A program made the position numbers and the translations under genes. 5,728 nucleotides of DNA, from positions 1 through 5,728 of the forward strand of contig JAIRVW010000193.1 of NCBI GenBank assembly GCA_031253705.1, read 5' to 3'. Shown here in pieces: positions 1 to 5,728 of this stretch (positions are counted from its first letter, which is position 1; every line of letters begins with the position of its first letter). This DNA is from Brucellaceae bacterium. Lineage in GTDB: Bacteria > Pseudomonadota > Alphaproteobacteria > Rhizobiales > Rhizobiaceae. Below the pieces are notes generated by a model. It saw only the letters and a list, made by a program, of their open reading frames with translations. It did not search any database and was not told the DNA's origin.

Positions 1-191
1 ACGATGAAAGGCTGGTTCAGACCCAGACCTTCACGGATGCGCTCCAGATCGGCCTCGGTTACGCTGCCCGCACCTTGAGTGAGCATCAGCGCCGGATCAC
101 CGGTCATACGGATTGCGAAAGCGACGGTCAAAGTCACGACAATGACGACGAAGATCGCCTGTAAAATTCGTTTGATCAGAAATCCGGCCAA
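1..191 (-). CDS. ABC transporter permease, DppB/GsiC type (5' end only)
   Basis: This is the N-terminal 63 codons of an inner-membrane permease of the peptide/nickel/glutathione ABC importer family; the gene runs off the left edge. The translation begins with a positively charged segment (FLIKR, residues 4-8), then one hydrophobic membrane helix (about residues 9-27). Next comes MTGDPALML (29-37), matching the family's 'GDPA' loop, and ERIREGLGLNQPF (50-62), matching the conserved 'LGL(D/N)QP' segment after the first helix. The start is TTG: an in-frame TAA lies 15 nt upstream of it, no ATG or GTG falls between, and AAGGA sits 8 nt before the TTG. It follows the binding-protein gene by 70 bp on the same strand. 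By the order in gsiABCD/dpp operons, a second permease probably follows outside the window. The family is secure; whether it is GsiC or DppB by substrate is not determinable here. Confidence 0.88.
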   Translation of the reverse strand, partial: MAGFLIKRILQAIFVVIVVTLTVAFAIRMTGDPALMLTQGAGSVTEADLERIREGLGLNQPFI

Positions 192-199
192 AATTCTTA

Positions 200-204
200 T
201 CCTT
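200..204 (-). promoter_or_regulatory. Ribosome binding site fixing a TTG start for the permease
   Basis: On the minus strand the sequence reads AAGGA followed by 8 nt and then TTG. The in-frame codons before the TTG are ATT, AGA, ATA, AGG and a TAA stop, so TTG 191-189 is the only reasonable start with a well-placed Shine-Dalgarno sequence. The ATPase gene upstream uses the same AAGGA-8 nt arrangement. Confidence 0.7.
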
Positions 205-221
205 TATAAGATCAAGGAAAT

Positions 222-250
222 ACCGCGCCGGTAAAAATGACCGGCGCGGT
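222..250 (-). terminator. Intercistronic GC-rich hairpin after the binding-protein gene
   Basis: A perfect 11-bp inverted repeat (ACCGCGCCGGT at 222-232, its exact reverse complement at 240-250) flanks a 7-nt loop. It begins 11 nt past the stop codon of the binding-protein gene. Read in the direction of transcription (minus), the stem is followed by ATTTCC rather than a long U tract, so it looks like a leaky terminator or an mRNA-stabilising 3' structure rather than a full stop. Such hairpins commonly keep binding-protein mRNA more abundant than downstream permease mRNA. Only the structure is seen; the effect on expression is inferred. Confidence 0.7.
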
Positions 251-261
251 TTATTGCTATA

Positions 262-1794
262 TTAGTCAACGCTGACTTCGGTGAGGCGCAGACGGCTGTC
301 CGGTGCCGGTACGAAATCTTTCACGCGCTTGTTGATGCCGTAAATCGCTTTGAGATTGTAAAGCGGCATTTCCAATGCGCGGTCGGCTGCGTATTTTGCG
401 ATTTCCTTGAGGATTTCTTCACGCTTGGCACGATCGGTAATGGCGCGCTGGGATTCCAGCAGCTCATTCATTTTCGCATCATTGTCATACGGGTTCCATT
501 TTTCACCGGCGTGATACATGGAATAAGCGGTATTATCGTAATCGAATGTCCAGCCGCCCCATGACTGCTGGAACATCGCACCGGTTTTACCCTGCGGAAT
601 GATGTCGTTCAGCAATACGTTGGTTTCATATGGCTTGATGGTCGCATTGATGCCGATGATCTGCAGATAGCTGGAAACAGCCTGTACAACTTCGTTGAAT
701 GTTGCATCATTACCGCGAATGTCGATCTGGACGGCTGCACCCGGTTTAACACCGGCTTCTGCCAGAAGCTTCTTCGCGCCTTCCGGATCATATGGCAGCG
801 GCTTCATTTCGGCATCATAACCGAAGGAGAGGGCGCCCTGAAGGCTGGCAATCGGTTCAGCCTGACCACCGAGAATGGATTTGATGATGGTGTCGCGGTC
901 AACGCCGAGGATCAGCGCCTTACGTACACGTTCGTCAGCAGTAATACCGTCGCGGGTATTATAGCGCAGCGAATAAACGGTCGGGCCGGCAGTGGTGACA
1001 ATCGCCAGCTTAGGATCAGCTTCGATGGTCGGGATCATGCCGATCGGAATTGTCGGCGGGATCACCAGATCAACGCGGCCTGCCTGCAATTCGGCAACGG
1101 CGGTCGATGGTTCGGTGATGAAGCGGTATTCAAGTTCTGACAGCTTTGGTGCGCCGCCCCAATGGTCAGCAAAAGCTTCCATCTGAATGCCGACTTTTGG
1201 CTTGTAGCTGGTGACTTTGAACGGGCCGGTGCCGACAGGATTGGCGTTGAAGAAATCATCGCCTTTTTCCTGAATATATTTTGGCGGCACGATCATCGCG
1301 CCGTAACCGGCGAGCTTGGTCATCAGAACCGGATCGGTTGCTTTCAGGTGGAAATCGACAGTCTTGTCGTCGATGACTTCTACTTTTTCAATCACAATAT
1401 AGTTGGAGCGCTGCGGGCCTTTGGCACCTTCATCACCGAGCAGACGCTCAAAGGTGAATTTGACAGCTTCCGCATTGAAAGGTTCGCCATTGTGGAATTT
1501 TACATTCTCACGCAGGTGGAAACGGATGCGTTTGCCTTCGTCCAGCTCTTCCCACGAGGTGGCGAGCGCCGGTACGATTTTCAGATCAGGAGTGCGGTAG
1601 ACCAGACCGTCATAAATATTGGTGGCGACAGATGCCCAGTTGACCAGAAATGTGTCAATCGGATCCCAACTGCCCGGATCCTGCGGTGAGGATATGGTCA
1701 TTTTACCGGCAGCGAATGCCGGTGCGGATGACAGGGCAACAGCAGACAATGCTGTGCCGACAGTCAGCGCTGTGAATAATGCTTTAAGCTTCAT
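262..1794 (-). CDS. ABC transporter periplasmic substrate-binding protein, family 5 (peptide/glutathione type)
   Basis: A 510-residue extracytoplasmic solute receptor of the SBP_bac_5 (DppA/OppA/GsiB) family that would deliver its ligand to the membrane permeases. Residues 1-28 form a classical Sec signal peptide: KLK at the N-terminus, a hydrophobic core, and cleavage after AFA (28), with no lipobox cysteine, so the mature protein should be free in the periplasm. The family signature runs from about 74 to 117 (VPALATSW, then VKFHNGEPFNAEAVKFTFER at 98-117), and NPVGTGPF follows in the middle of the protein. Length is normal for the family. ATG 1794 is preceded by AGGGGAG at 8 nt. It lies 44 bp downstream of the ATPase gene, in the same order as gsiA-gsiB. 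Specificity cannot be read reliably from sequence in this family: oligopeptides, glutathione, nickel and opines are all possible. Family assignment is very secure. Confidence 0.95.
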   Translation of the reverse strand: MKLKALFTALTVGTALSAVALSSAPAFAAGKMTISSPQDPGSWDPIDTFLVNWASVATNIYDGLVYRTPDLKIVPALATSWEELDEGKRIRFHLRENVKFHNGEPFNAEAVKFTFERLLGDEGAKGPQRSNYIVIEKVEVIDDKTVDFHLKATDPVLMTKLAGYGAMIVPPKYIQEKGDDFFNANPVGTGPFKVTSYKPKVGIQMEAFADHWGGAPKLSELEYRFITEPSTAVAELQAGRVDLVIPPTIPIGMIPTIEADPKLAIVTTAGPTVYSLRYNTRDGITADERVRKALILGVDRDTIIKSILGGQAEPIASLQGALSFGYDAEMKPLPYDPEGAKKLLAEAGVKPGAAVQIDIRGNDATFNEVVQAVSSYLQIIGINATIKPYETNVLLNDIIPQGKTGAMFQQSWGGWTFDYDNTAYSMYHAGEKWNPYDNDAKMNELLESQRAITDRAKREEILKEIAKYAADRALEMPLYNLKAIYGINKRVKDFVPAPDSRLRLTEVSVD

Positions 1795-1802
1795 AATCTC
1801 GA

Positions 1803-1809
1803 CTCCCCT
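1803..1809 (-). promoter_or_regulatory. Strong ribosome binding site of the binding-protein gene
   Basis: On the minus strand AGGGGAG stands 8 nt before ATG 1794. This is the most extended purine-rich Shine-Dalgarno sequence of the leftward genes, consistent with the usual high translation of periplasmic binding proteins. The 44-bp gap upstream of this gene shows no hairpin or obvious separate promoter. Confidence 0.65.
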
Positions 1810-1838
1810 TTTGTAAACAATGAAACAGATGTTAGATT

Positions 1839-3689
1839 TTATGCACTGCGGGCAATGAAATGCCCTTTGGCGATTTCTTCATGCTGCCAGATCACCGGCT
1901 TGTCCTCGATCCGGCGTGTTGTGCTCGGAATTTCGCCTTCCAGCATTGCGCGGTTGGTACGCGCCAGCGGATCGGCGACAGGAACGGCCGAGAGCAGGCG
2001 GCGGGTATAATCATGGGACGGTGTTTCAAACACCTGACGGCGCGAGCCGAGTTCCATGATCTGGCCGAGATAAAGCACAGCCACGCGGTGACTCATCTTC
2101 TCCACCACAGCCATGTCATGGCTGATGAAGAGATAAGCGAGACCATGTTCTTTCTGCAGATCCATAAACAGATTGATGATCTGTGCCTGAATAGAAACGT
2201 CGAGCGCGGAGAGCGCTTCATCGGCGATAATCAGCTTCGGATTGGAAGCAAGTGCGCGGGCAATACAGACGCGCTGGCGCTGACCACCGGAAAATTCGTG
2301 CGGATAACGTCCGGCAACGGCGGAACTCAAGCCCACGCGTTCCAGCAATTCGTCAACGCGCTTGGTGATCGCTGCCTCATCAAGGATAAGGCCGTGGGTG
2401 CGGATCGGTTCGGCAATCGAGAAACGGATGGTTTTGCGCGGATCAAGCGAGGCAAACGGATCCTGAAAAATATACTGCACTTCCTGACGCATGCGGAAGC
2501 GTTCTGCAGAACTCATTTCCGAGAAGGCTTTGCCGTTAAAACGCATGTCGCCGGAGAGCGGGTTCTGCAATTGCTGGATTGTGCGGCCGATTGTGGATTT
2601 TCCGGAGCCGGATTCACCAACCAGTGCCAAAGTTTCACCCGGATGAATATCGAAGCTGACCTGTGAAACCGCATTACATACATGGGTTGTGCGGCCAAAC
2701 ATATTCTTCTTGATATTAAAGCGTACCGACAGATCACGCACTGACAAGAGCGGTGCTTCATCGAGCCGGGCAGTGTCCTGAATGCGGGTTTCACCGACCA
2801 GAACCGGCTTGTTATCTTCCAGAATTGTGACCGGCATGCGCTTCGGGAAATCTTCACCAGCCATGCTGCCGAGTTTCGGCACGGCTGACAGCAGCACTTT
2901 GGTATAAGGATGCTGCGGATTGGCGAAAATATCGCTGACCGCGCCTTCTTCTACCTTTTTACCCTTCCACATCACCACCACATCATCGGCCATTTCCGCG
3001 ACAACGCCCATGTCATGGGTGATGAAGATCACGGCCATTTCCAGTTCTTTCTGGAGATCGCGGATGATGTGCAGAATCTGCGCCTGAATGGTGACGTCGA
3101 GGGCTGTGGTCGGCTCATCGGCAATCAGCAGTTTCGGACGGCAGGCCAGTGCCATCGCAATCATCACACGCTGGCGCATACCACCGGAAAGCTGGTGCGG
3201 GAAACGGCTGAGCATACCCTGTGCATCCGGCAGGCGTACCATTTCGAGCAGGCGCTGGCCTTCTTTCAAAGCGGCTTTCTTGCCCATTTTTTCATGGAGC
3301 ATCAGCACTTCGGCAATCTGGTCACCAATGGTGAAAACCGGATTGAGCGAGGTCATCGGCTCCTGAAAGATCATGGCAATTTCTTTGCCGCGAATGCTGC
3401 GCATGGTTTTCTGTTCGGCTTCGAGCAGGTTCATCTGTCCCTGCGTGCCGGTGAAAAGAATTTTACCGGTCGGGAATTTCGCACCGAGCATATCTGCCAG
3501 ACGCATCACCGACAGAGAGGTAATGGATTTACCGGGACCGGACTCGCCGACAATGGCCGTTGTGCGGCCGGAACGAACGGAAAAGCTCAAATTCTCCACC
3601 ACGCGGGCGGTGCCGAACTCTACCGAGAGATCTTTGACTTCCAGCAAAGGCTGGGTTTCAGCTGTTTGGCGAAGCTGTGCGTCGTTCAC
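1839..3689 (-). CDS. Fused dual-domain ABC transporter ATPase, GsiA-like
   Basis: A cytoplasmic energy-coupling subunit with two complete nucleotide-binding domains in one chain, as in E. coli GsiA (about 620 residues) and unlike the separate DppD and DppF. Residues are numbered from the ATG at 3698 (619 aa). Domain 1: Walker A GESGPGKS 51-58, Q-loop Q112, signature LSGGM 170-174, Walker B/DEP 194-196, H228. The family's C-terminal PQHPYTKVLLSAVP motif follows at 261-274. Domain 2: Walker A GESGSGKS 361-368, Q412, signature FSGGQ 469-473, DEA 493-495, H527. A linker of about 40 residues joins them. The ATG at 3698 touches its AAGG with no spacer, whereas GTG 3689 has AAGGA at 8 nt, so I chose the GTG (616 aa). 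The gene starts 11 bp after the regulator's stop and precedes the binding-protein gene. Oddity: proline 55 in the first Walker A, where serine is usual. All catalytic residues of both sites are present. Confidence 0.94.
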   Translation of the reverse strand: MNDAQLRQTAETQPLLEVKDLSVEFGTARVVENLSFSVRSGRTTAIVGESGPGKSITSLSVMRLADMLGAKFPTGKILFTGTQGQMNLLEAEQKTMRSIRGKEIAMIFQEPMTSLNPVFTIGDQIAEVLMLHEKMGKKAALKEGQRLLEMVRLPDAQGMLSRFPHQLSGGMRQRVMIAMALACRPKLLIADEPTTALDVTIQAQILHIIRDLQKELEMAVIFITHDMGVVAEMADDVVVMWKGKKVEEGAVSDIFANPQHPYTKVLLSAVPKLGSMAGEDFPKRMPVTILEDNKPVLVGETRIQDTARLDEAPLLSVRDLSVRFNIKKNMFGRTTHVCNAVSQVSFDIHPGETLALVGESGSGKSTIGRTIQQLQNPLSGDMRFNGKAFSEMSSAERFRMRQEVQYIFQDPFASLDPRKTIRFSIAEPIRTHGLILDEAAITKRVDELLERVGLSSAVAGRYPHEFSGGQRQRVCIARALASNPKLIIADEALSALDVSIQAQIINLFMDLQKEHGLAYLFISHDMAVVEKMSHRVAVLYLGQIMELGSRRQVFETPSHDYTRRLLSAVPVADPLARTNRAMLEGEIPSTTRRIEDKPVIWQHEEIAKGHFIARSA

Positions 3690-3697
3690 TCCGGTCA

Positions 3698-3702
3698 TCC
3701 TT
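3698..3702 (-). promoter_or_regulatory. Ribosome binding site deciding a GTG start for the ATPase
   Basis: The minus strand reads TAAGGATGACCGGAGTG. The first TAA is the regulator's stop codon, and AAGGA overlaps it. From AAGGA to the ATG there is no usable spacer, but to the in-frame GTG (3689-3687) there are exactly 8 nt. The overlap of stop codon and Shine-Dalgarno suggests translational coupling between the regulator and the ATPase. Confidence 0.65.
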
Positions 3703-4297
3703 ATAGTGTAATGGCAGAACGGGCTGCCTGATTAAATGCACCCGACATAAAGCGCAGCAGAGCCGCCACTTCCGACAGGGTTTCTTCCGAAGGGCGGGCA
3801 TTGGCTGTGGAATCCACGAGCAGACGCTCGCGGATCTGCGCATAGTGCGCACAGGCTTCAGCGCCTTTATCGGTAATGCGGACGGTTTTTTCTTTTGCGG
3901 CCTTACCGGTGGTCAGCAAACCGGCATTTTCCAGCTTGCGCAGGGCATAGGTCGCAATATGCGTGTCTTCAATATCCAGAACCAGACAGATATCGGCAAG
4001 CTTCTTTTCACGTCCGCGATGACGGATGGAATGCAGGATCAGGATTTCAATCGGGGAGAGTCCGGGCAAACCTGCGGCGGCCATGCAGCGTACCATCCAG
4101 CGGGAGAATGCATGGGACGCAAGAATCAAACCATATTCCACTTCGGACAAAGCGGTGGAGCCGCCTTCTGCCAGATGTGCGGAAGAGACAATAGGGCCGA
4201 TGGAAGGGACAGGGCGCAAGTGCTTGGGCAGGTTGACTTCAGCCATTGACGGCTCGTCATGATGCTCTGCCGGTGGCGGCGATTTTTTCCTGCTCAT
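3701..4297 (-). CDS. MarR-type winged-helix transcriptional regulator
   Basis: A 198-residue DNA-binding protein, probably the local regulator of this locus. The N-terminal 45 or so residues are polar, proline- and histidine-containing, and look disordered. A helical dimerisation segment follows (about 50-75), then GLPGLSPIEILILHSIRHRG (76-95) as the start of the winged helix. KKLADICLVLDIEDTHIATY (98-117) is the helix-turn-helix with recognition helix, ALRKLENAGLLT (118-129) follows, and the wing is GKAAKEKTVRITDKG (131-145). C-terminal helices complete the MarR-like dimer. This matches the rhizobial 'winged helix DNA-binding protein' branch of MarR. ATG 4297 has GGGAG at 9 nt; a later in-frame ATG at 4246 lacks a Shine-Dalgarno sequence. 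It is the first gene of the leftward unit and is divergent from the oxoprolinase, the usual arrangement for a MarR protein controlling both sides and itself. No effector is identifiable. Confidence 0.87.
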   Translation of the reverse strand: MSRKKSPPPAEHHDEPSMAEVNLPKHLRPVPSIGPIVSSAHLAEGGSTALSEVEYGLILASHAFSRWMVRCMAAAGLPGLSPIEILILHSIRHRGREKKLADICLVLDIEDTHIATYALRKLENAGLLTTGKAAKEKTVRITDKGAEACAHYAQIRERLLVDSTANARPSEETLSEVAALLRFMSGAFNQAARSAITL

Positions 4298-4326
4298 ATT
4301 GCCAGTCTCCCAATCCTGTGTATTTT

Positions 4327-4355
4327 ATGTCACCATCTTATCGACATTTTGTCAA
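4327..4355 (-). promoter_or_regulatory. Possible promoter of the regulator-transporter unit
   Basis: On the minus strand a perfect TTGACA (4355-4350) lies within the palindrome, followed after 17 nt by TGACAT (4332-4327), a poor -10 match. Better AT-rich hexamers (CATAAA, TAAAAT) lie 3-5 nt further on, with spacers of 20-22 nt. The -35 is convincing and the -10 is not. Transcription from here would give a short leader to ATG 4297. Confidence 0.35.
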
Positions 4356-4362
4356 TAAAATG
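4334..4362. promoter_or_regulatory. Imperfect palindrome, candidate operator for the MarR-type regulator
   Basis: The core is TTATCGACA (4338-4346), TTT, TGTCAATAA (4350-4358), 8 of 9 positions paired. Extending outward, CAT (4334-4336) pairs with ATG (4360-4362), giving 11 paired positions of 13 per arm around a centre at 4348. Size and symmetry fit a dimeric winged-helix protein. Its arms carry -35-like hexamers in both directions, so one bound dimer could affect both transcription units. That the regulator binds here is inferred from position only. Confidence 0.5.
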
Positions 4363-4369
4363 AAACTAT
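4341..4369 (+). promoter_or_regulatory. Possible promoter of the oxoprolinase gene
   Basis: On the plus strand TCGACA (4341-4346, one mismatch to TTGACA) in the left arm of the palindrome is followed after 17 nt by AACTAT (4364-4369), a weak -10 match. TATGTT at 4367-4372 is an alternative at 20 nt. The call rests mainly on symmetry with the leftward TTGACA and is weak by itself. Confidence 0.22.
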
Positions 4370-4408
4370 GTTTTCCAATAAACAATTCGCATAACGGCAT
4401 AATTTTGT

Positions 4409-4415
4409 GAGGGAG
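4409..4415 (+). promoter_or_regulatory. Ribosome binding site of the oxoprolinase gene
   Basis: GAGGGAG lies 7 nt before ATG 4423. The in-frame TGA at 4408-4410 overlaps it, so the reading frame opens at this site and no earlier start is possible. Confidence 0.7.
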
Positions 4416-4422
4416 CCGATTA

Positions 4423-5728
4423 ATGAGCGCAGCGACACAAGAGATTTCAGGGGCTTGGGACTTCTGGATTGATCGTGGCGGCACATTTACGGATGTTATC
4501 GGTCGTGACCCGCAGGGCGTGCTCCACGCCCGCAAAGTGCTGTCAGAGAATCCTTCTGCCTATAAGGATGCGGCTGTTCAGGGTATCCGCCTGCATCTGG
4601 GGCTTGAAACCGGTGAGCCGGTACCGACCGGTGCAATCGGTGAAGTGCGTATGGGTACAACCGTTGCCACCAATGCGCTGCTGGAGCGCAAGGGTGAAAA
4701 GCTGGCACTGGTGACCACCAAGGGTTTCCGCGATGCGCTGCGTATCGGTTATCAGGAACGCAAGAATATTTTTGCAACGGAAATCATCAAGCCGGAAGCG
4801 CTTTATGACCGTGTTGTCGAGATTGATGAGCGCGTGCTGGCCGATGGCAGCACTGAATTGCCGCTTGATCCGGCTCAGGCAGAAGCTGCCCTGCGTGCAC
4901 TGAAAGCTGAAGGTTATAACGCTGTCGCTATCGTCTTCATGCATGCCTATAAATTCCCTGCCCATGAAGCCGCGGTTGCTAAAATCGCCCGTGAAATCGG
5001 CATTGAACAGGTCTCCGTCAGCCATGAAGTGTCGCCGCTGATCAAGCTGGTCGGCCGTGGTGATACGACTGTTGTTGATGCTTATTTGTCTCCGGTTTTG
5101 CGCCGTTATGTGGCGCAGGTTTCCCGTGAGCTGGATGTTGAGCGCACCGGTGCGCACGTGATGTTTATGATGTCCTCCGGTGGTCTGACGGCTGCGGATA
5201 TGTTTCAGGGCAAAGACGCTATTCTCTCCGGCCCTGCCGGTGGTGTGGTTGGTCTGGCACGTACCGGTGAAACGGCTGGTTTCGGTCAGGTTATCGGCTT
5301 TGATATGGGCGGTACATCGACAGATGTGGCGCATTTTGACGGCGAATATGAACGCGCTTTTGAGACCGAAGTGGCTGGTGTTCGTGTTCGCGCACCGATG
5401 ATGCTGATCCACACGGTTGCTGCAGGTGGCGGTTCCATCCTGCATTTTGATGCCGGTCGTTTCCGCGTTGGTCCTGATTCTGCCGGTGCCAATCCGGGGC
5501 CTGCCTGCTACCGCAATGGTGGCCCGCTGGCTGTAACCGATGCCAATGTGATGCTCGGCAAATTGATTCCGGATTATTTCCCGTCGATCTTTGGTCCCGA
5601 TCAGGACAAGCCGCTGGATGTACAGCGTGTGCGTGAACTGTTCACGCAGATGGCTGATGAAATCGGCGATGATCGTTCACCGGAAAGCGTGGCAGACGGT
5701 TTCATCCGTATTGCTGTTGCCAATATGG
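4423..5728 (+). CDS. 5-oxoprolinase-like ATP-dependent hydrolase, HyuA domain (3' end missing)
   Basis: The first 435 residues of a hydantoinase/oxoprolinase-family enzyme; the gene leaves the right edge. 5-Oxoprolinase opens 5-oxo-L-proline to L-glutamate using ATP in the cytoplasm. Features: [11 protein letters not shown] (15-25), where the Arg after Asp is typical of oxoprolinases while hydantoinase HyuA usually has Dx[17 protein letters not shown] (40-50); [17 protein letters not shown] (76-92), nearly the same as I recall for animal [24 protein letters not shown] (from 212); SSGGL (251-255); LSGPAGG (268-274); the second phosphate loop [11 protein letters not shown] (292-302); AAGGGS (333-338); and [14 protein letters not shown] (350-363). 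Full-length enzymes have a HyuA half fused to a HyuB half, about 1200-1290 residues, so about two thirds is unseen. A separate HyuA subunit cannot be excluded. ATG 4423 has GAGGGAG at 7 nt and an in-frame TGA at 4408. Divergent from the regulator and gsi-like transporter. Confidence 0.87.
   Translation, partial: MSAATQEISGAWDFWIDRGGTFTDVIGRDPQGVLHARKVLSENPSAYKDAAVQGIRLHLGLETGEPVPTGAIGEVRMGTTVATNALLERKGEKLALVTTKGFRDALRIGYQERKNIFATEIIKPEALYDRVVEIDERVLADGSTELPLDPAQAEAALRALKAEGYNAVAIVFMHAYKFPAHEAAVAKIAREIGIEQVSVSHEVSPLIKLVGRGDTTVVDAYLSPVLRRYVAQVSRELDVERTGAHVMFMMSSGGLTAADMFQGKDAILSGPAGGVVGLARTGETAGFGQVIGFDMGGTSTDVAHFDGEYERAFETEVAGVRVRAPMMLIHTVAAGGGSILHFDAGRFRVGPDSAGANPGPACYRNGGPLAVTDANVMLGKLIPDYFPSIFGPDQDKPLDVQRVRELFTQMADEIGDDRSPESVADGFIRIAVANM

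Larger units (their letters stand above)
4298..4422. promoter_or_regulatory. Divergent intergenic control region
   Basis: These 125 bp separate the ATG of the regulator (minus) from the ATG of the oxoprolinase (plus) and must hold promoters for both units. The segment is clearly more AT-rich than the flanking genes. It holds an imperfect palindrome (4334-4362), a TGTCA direct repeat with a 22-bp period (4328 and 4350), and the Shine-Dalgarno sequences of both genes. Near the oxoprolinase there is also a CATAAT (4398-4403) that resembles a -10 box, but it has no convincing -35 partner. No riboswitch-like or terminator-like structure is evident. Confidence 0.8.

Noticed and set aside
222..250. 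Hairpin as a terminator for plus-strand transcription
   Set aside because: The plus-strand side is followed by a T-containing stretch (TTTATTGC), but no plus-strand gene ends here, so a rightward role has no client.
1162..1689. Open frame of 175 codons on the plus strand
   Set aside because: Antisense to the receptor gene, with no support beyond the absence of stops.
1795..1838. Possible separate promoter or hairpin between ATPase and receptor genes
   Set aside because: The 44-bp gap contains no convincing -35/-10 pair or inverted repeat, only the receptor's ribosome binding site.
1860..2666. Long open frame (268 codons) on the plus strand
   Set aside because: It lies entirely opposite the second ATPase domain, whose motifs are complete. 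Its translation is rich in His, Cys and Phe with no family motifs, and no ribosome binding site is evident.
2910..3731. Long open frame (273 codons) on the plus strand
   Set aside because: Antisense to the first ATPase domain; His/Phe-rich, low-complexity translation with no recognisable motif.
4543..5445. Long open frame (300 codons) on the minus strand
   Set aside because: Antisense to the well-conserved oxoprolinase coding region; the translation is Thr/His/Asn/Arg-rich and resembles no family.
4423..5728. Acetone carboxylase or N-methylhydantoinase HyuA subunit
   Set aside because: The shared superfamily folds make this possible, but [14 protein letters not shown] and [17 protein letters not shown] are oxoprolinase-type. 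It remains the main alternative because the HyuB half is outside the window.

Overview
This window reads as ordinary, intact chromosomal DNA from a proteobacterium. An alphaproteobacterium of the Rhizobiales, near Brucella/Ochrobactrum, is my best guess. That guess rests only on protein style, moderate GC judged by eye, and the type of winged-helix regulator; no search was run. There is no sign of phage, insertion sequences, CRISPR or RNA genes.

Layout: two divergent transcription units meet at a 125-bp intergenic control region (4298-4422). Leftward on the minus strand, in transcription order, are a MarR-type winged-helix regulator (4297-3701), a fused dual-domain ABC ATPase closely resembling E. 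coli GsiA (about 3689-1839), a periplasmic family-5 substrate-binding protein (1794-262), and the first 63 codons of a DppB/GsiC-type permease (191 to the window edge). An 11-bp perfect hairpin lies between the binding protein and the permease. Rightward on the plus strand is the first 435 codons of an ATP-dependent 5-oxoprolinase-like protein (4423 to the window edge).

How they may work together: the order fused ATPase, binding protein, permease is that of the E. coli glutathione importer operon gsiABCD. 5-Oxoproline (pyroglutamate) is a breakdown product of glutathione and of N-terminal glutamine/glutamate peptides. A divergent 5-oxoprolinase, a gsi-like importer and a local MarR-type regulator together suggest a scavenging module that imports glutathione, a gamma-glutamyl or pyroglutamyl peptide, or 5-oxoproline itself, and converts the lactam to glutamate. 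The gene families are seen directly; the substrate and the regulatory link are inference. The control region contains an imperfect palindrome (4334-4362) whose arms carry -35-like hexamers facing both ways, which makes it a good candidate operator for the regulator.

Two gene starts appear to be non-ATG. The ATPase probably starts at GTG 3689 and the permease at TTG 191, each with AAGGA placed 8 nt upstream.
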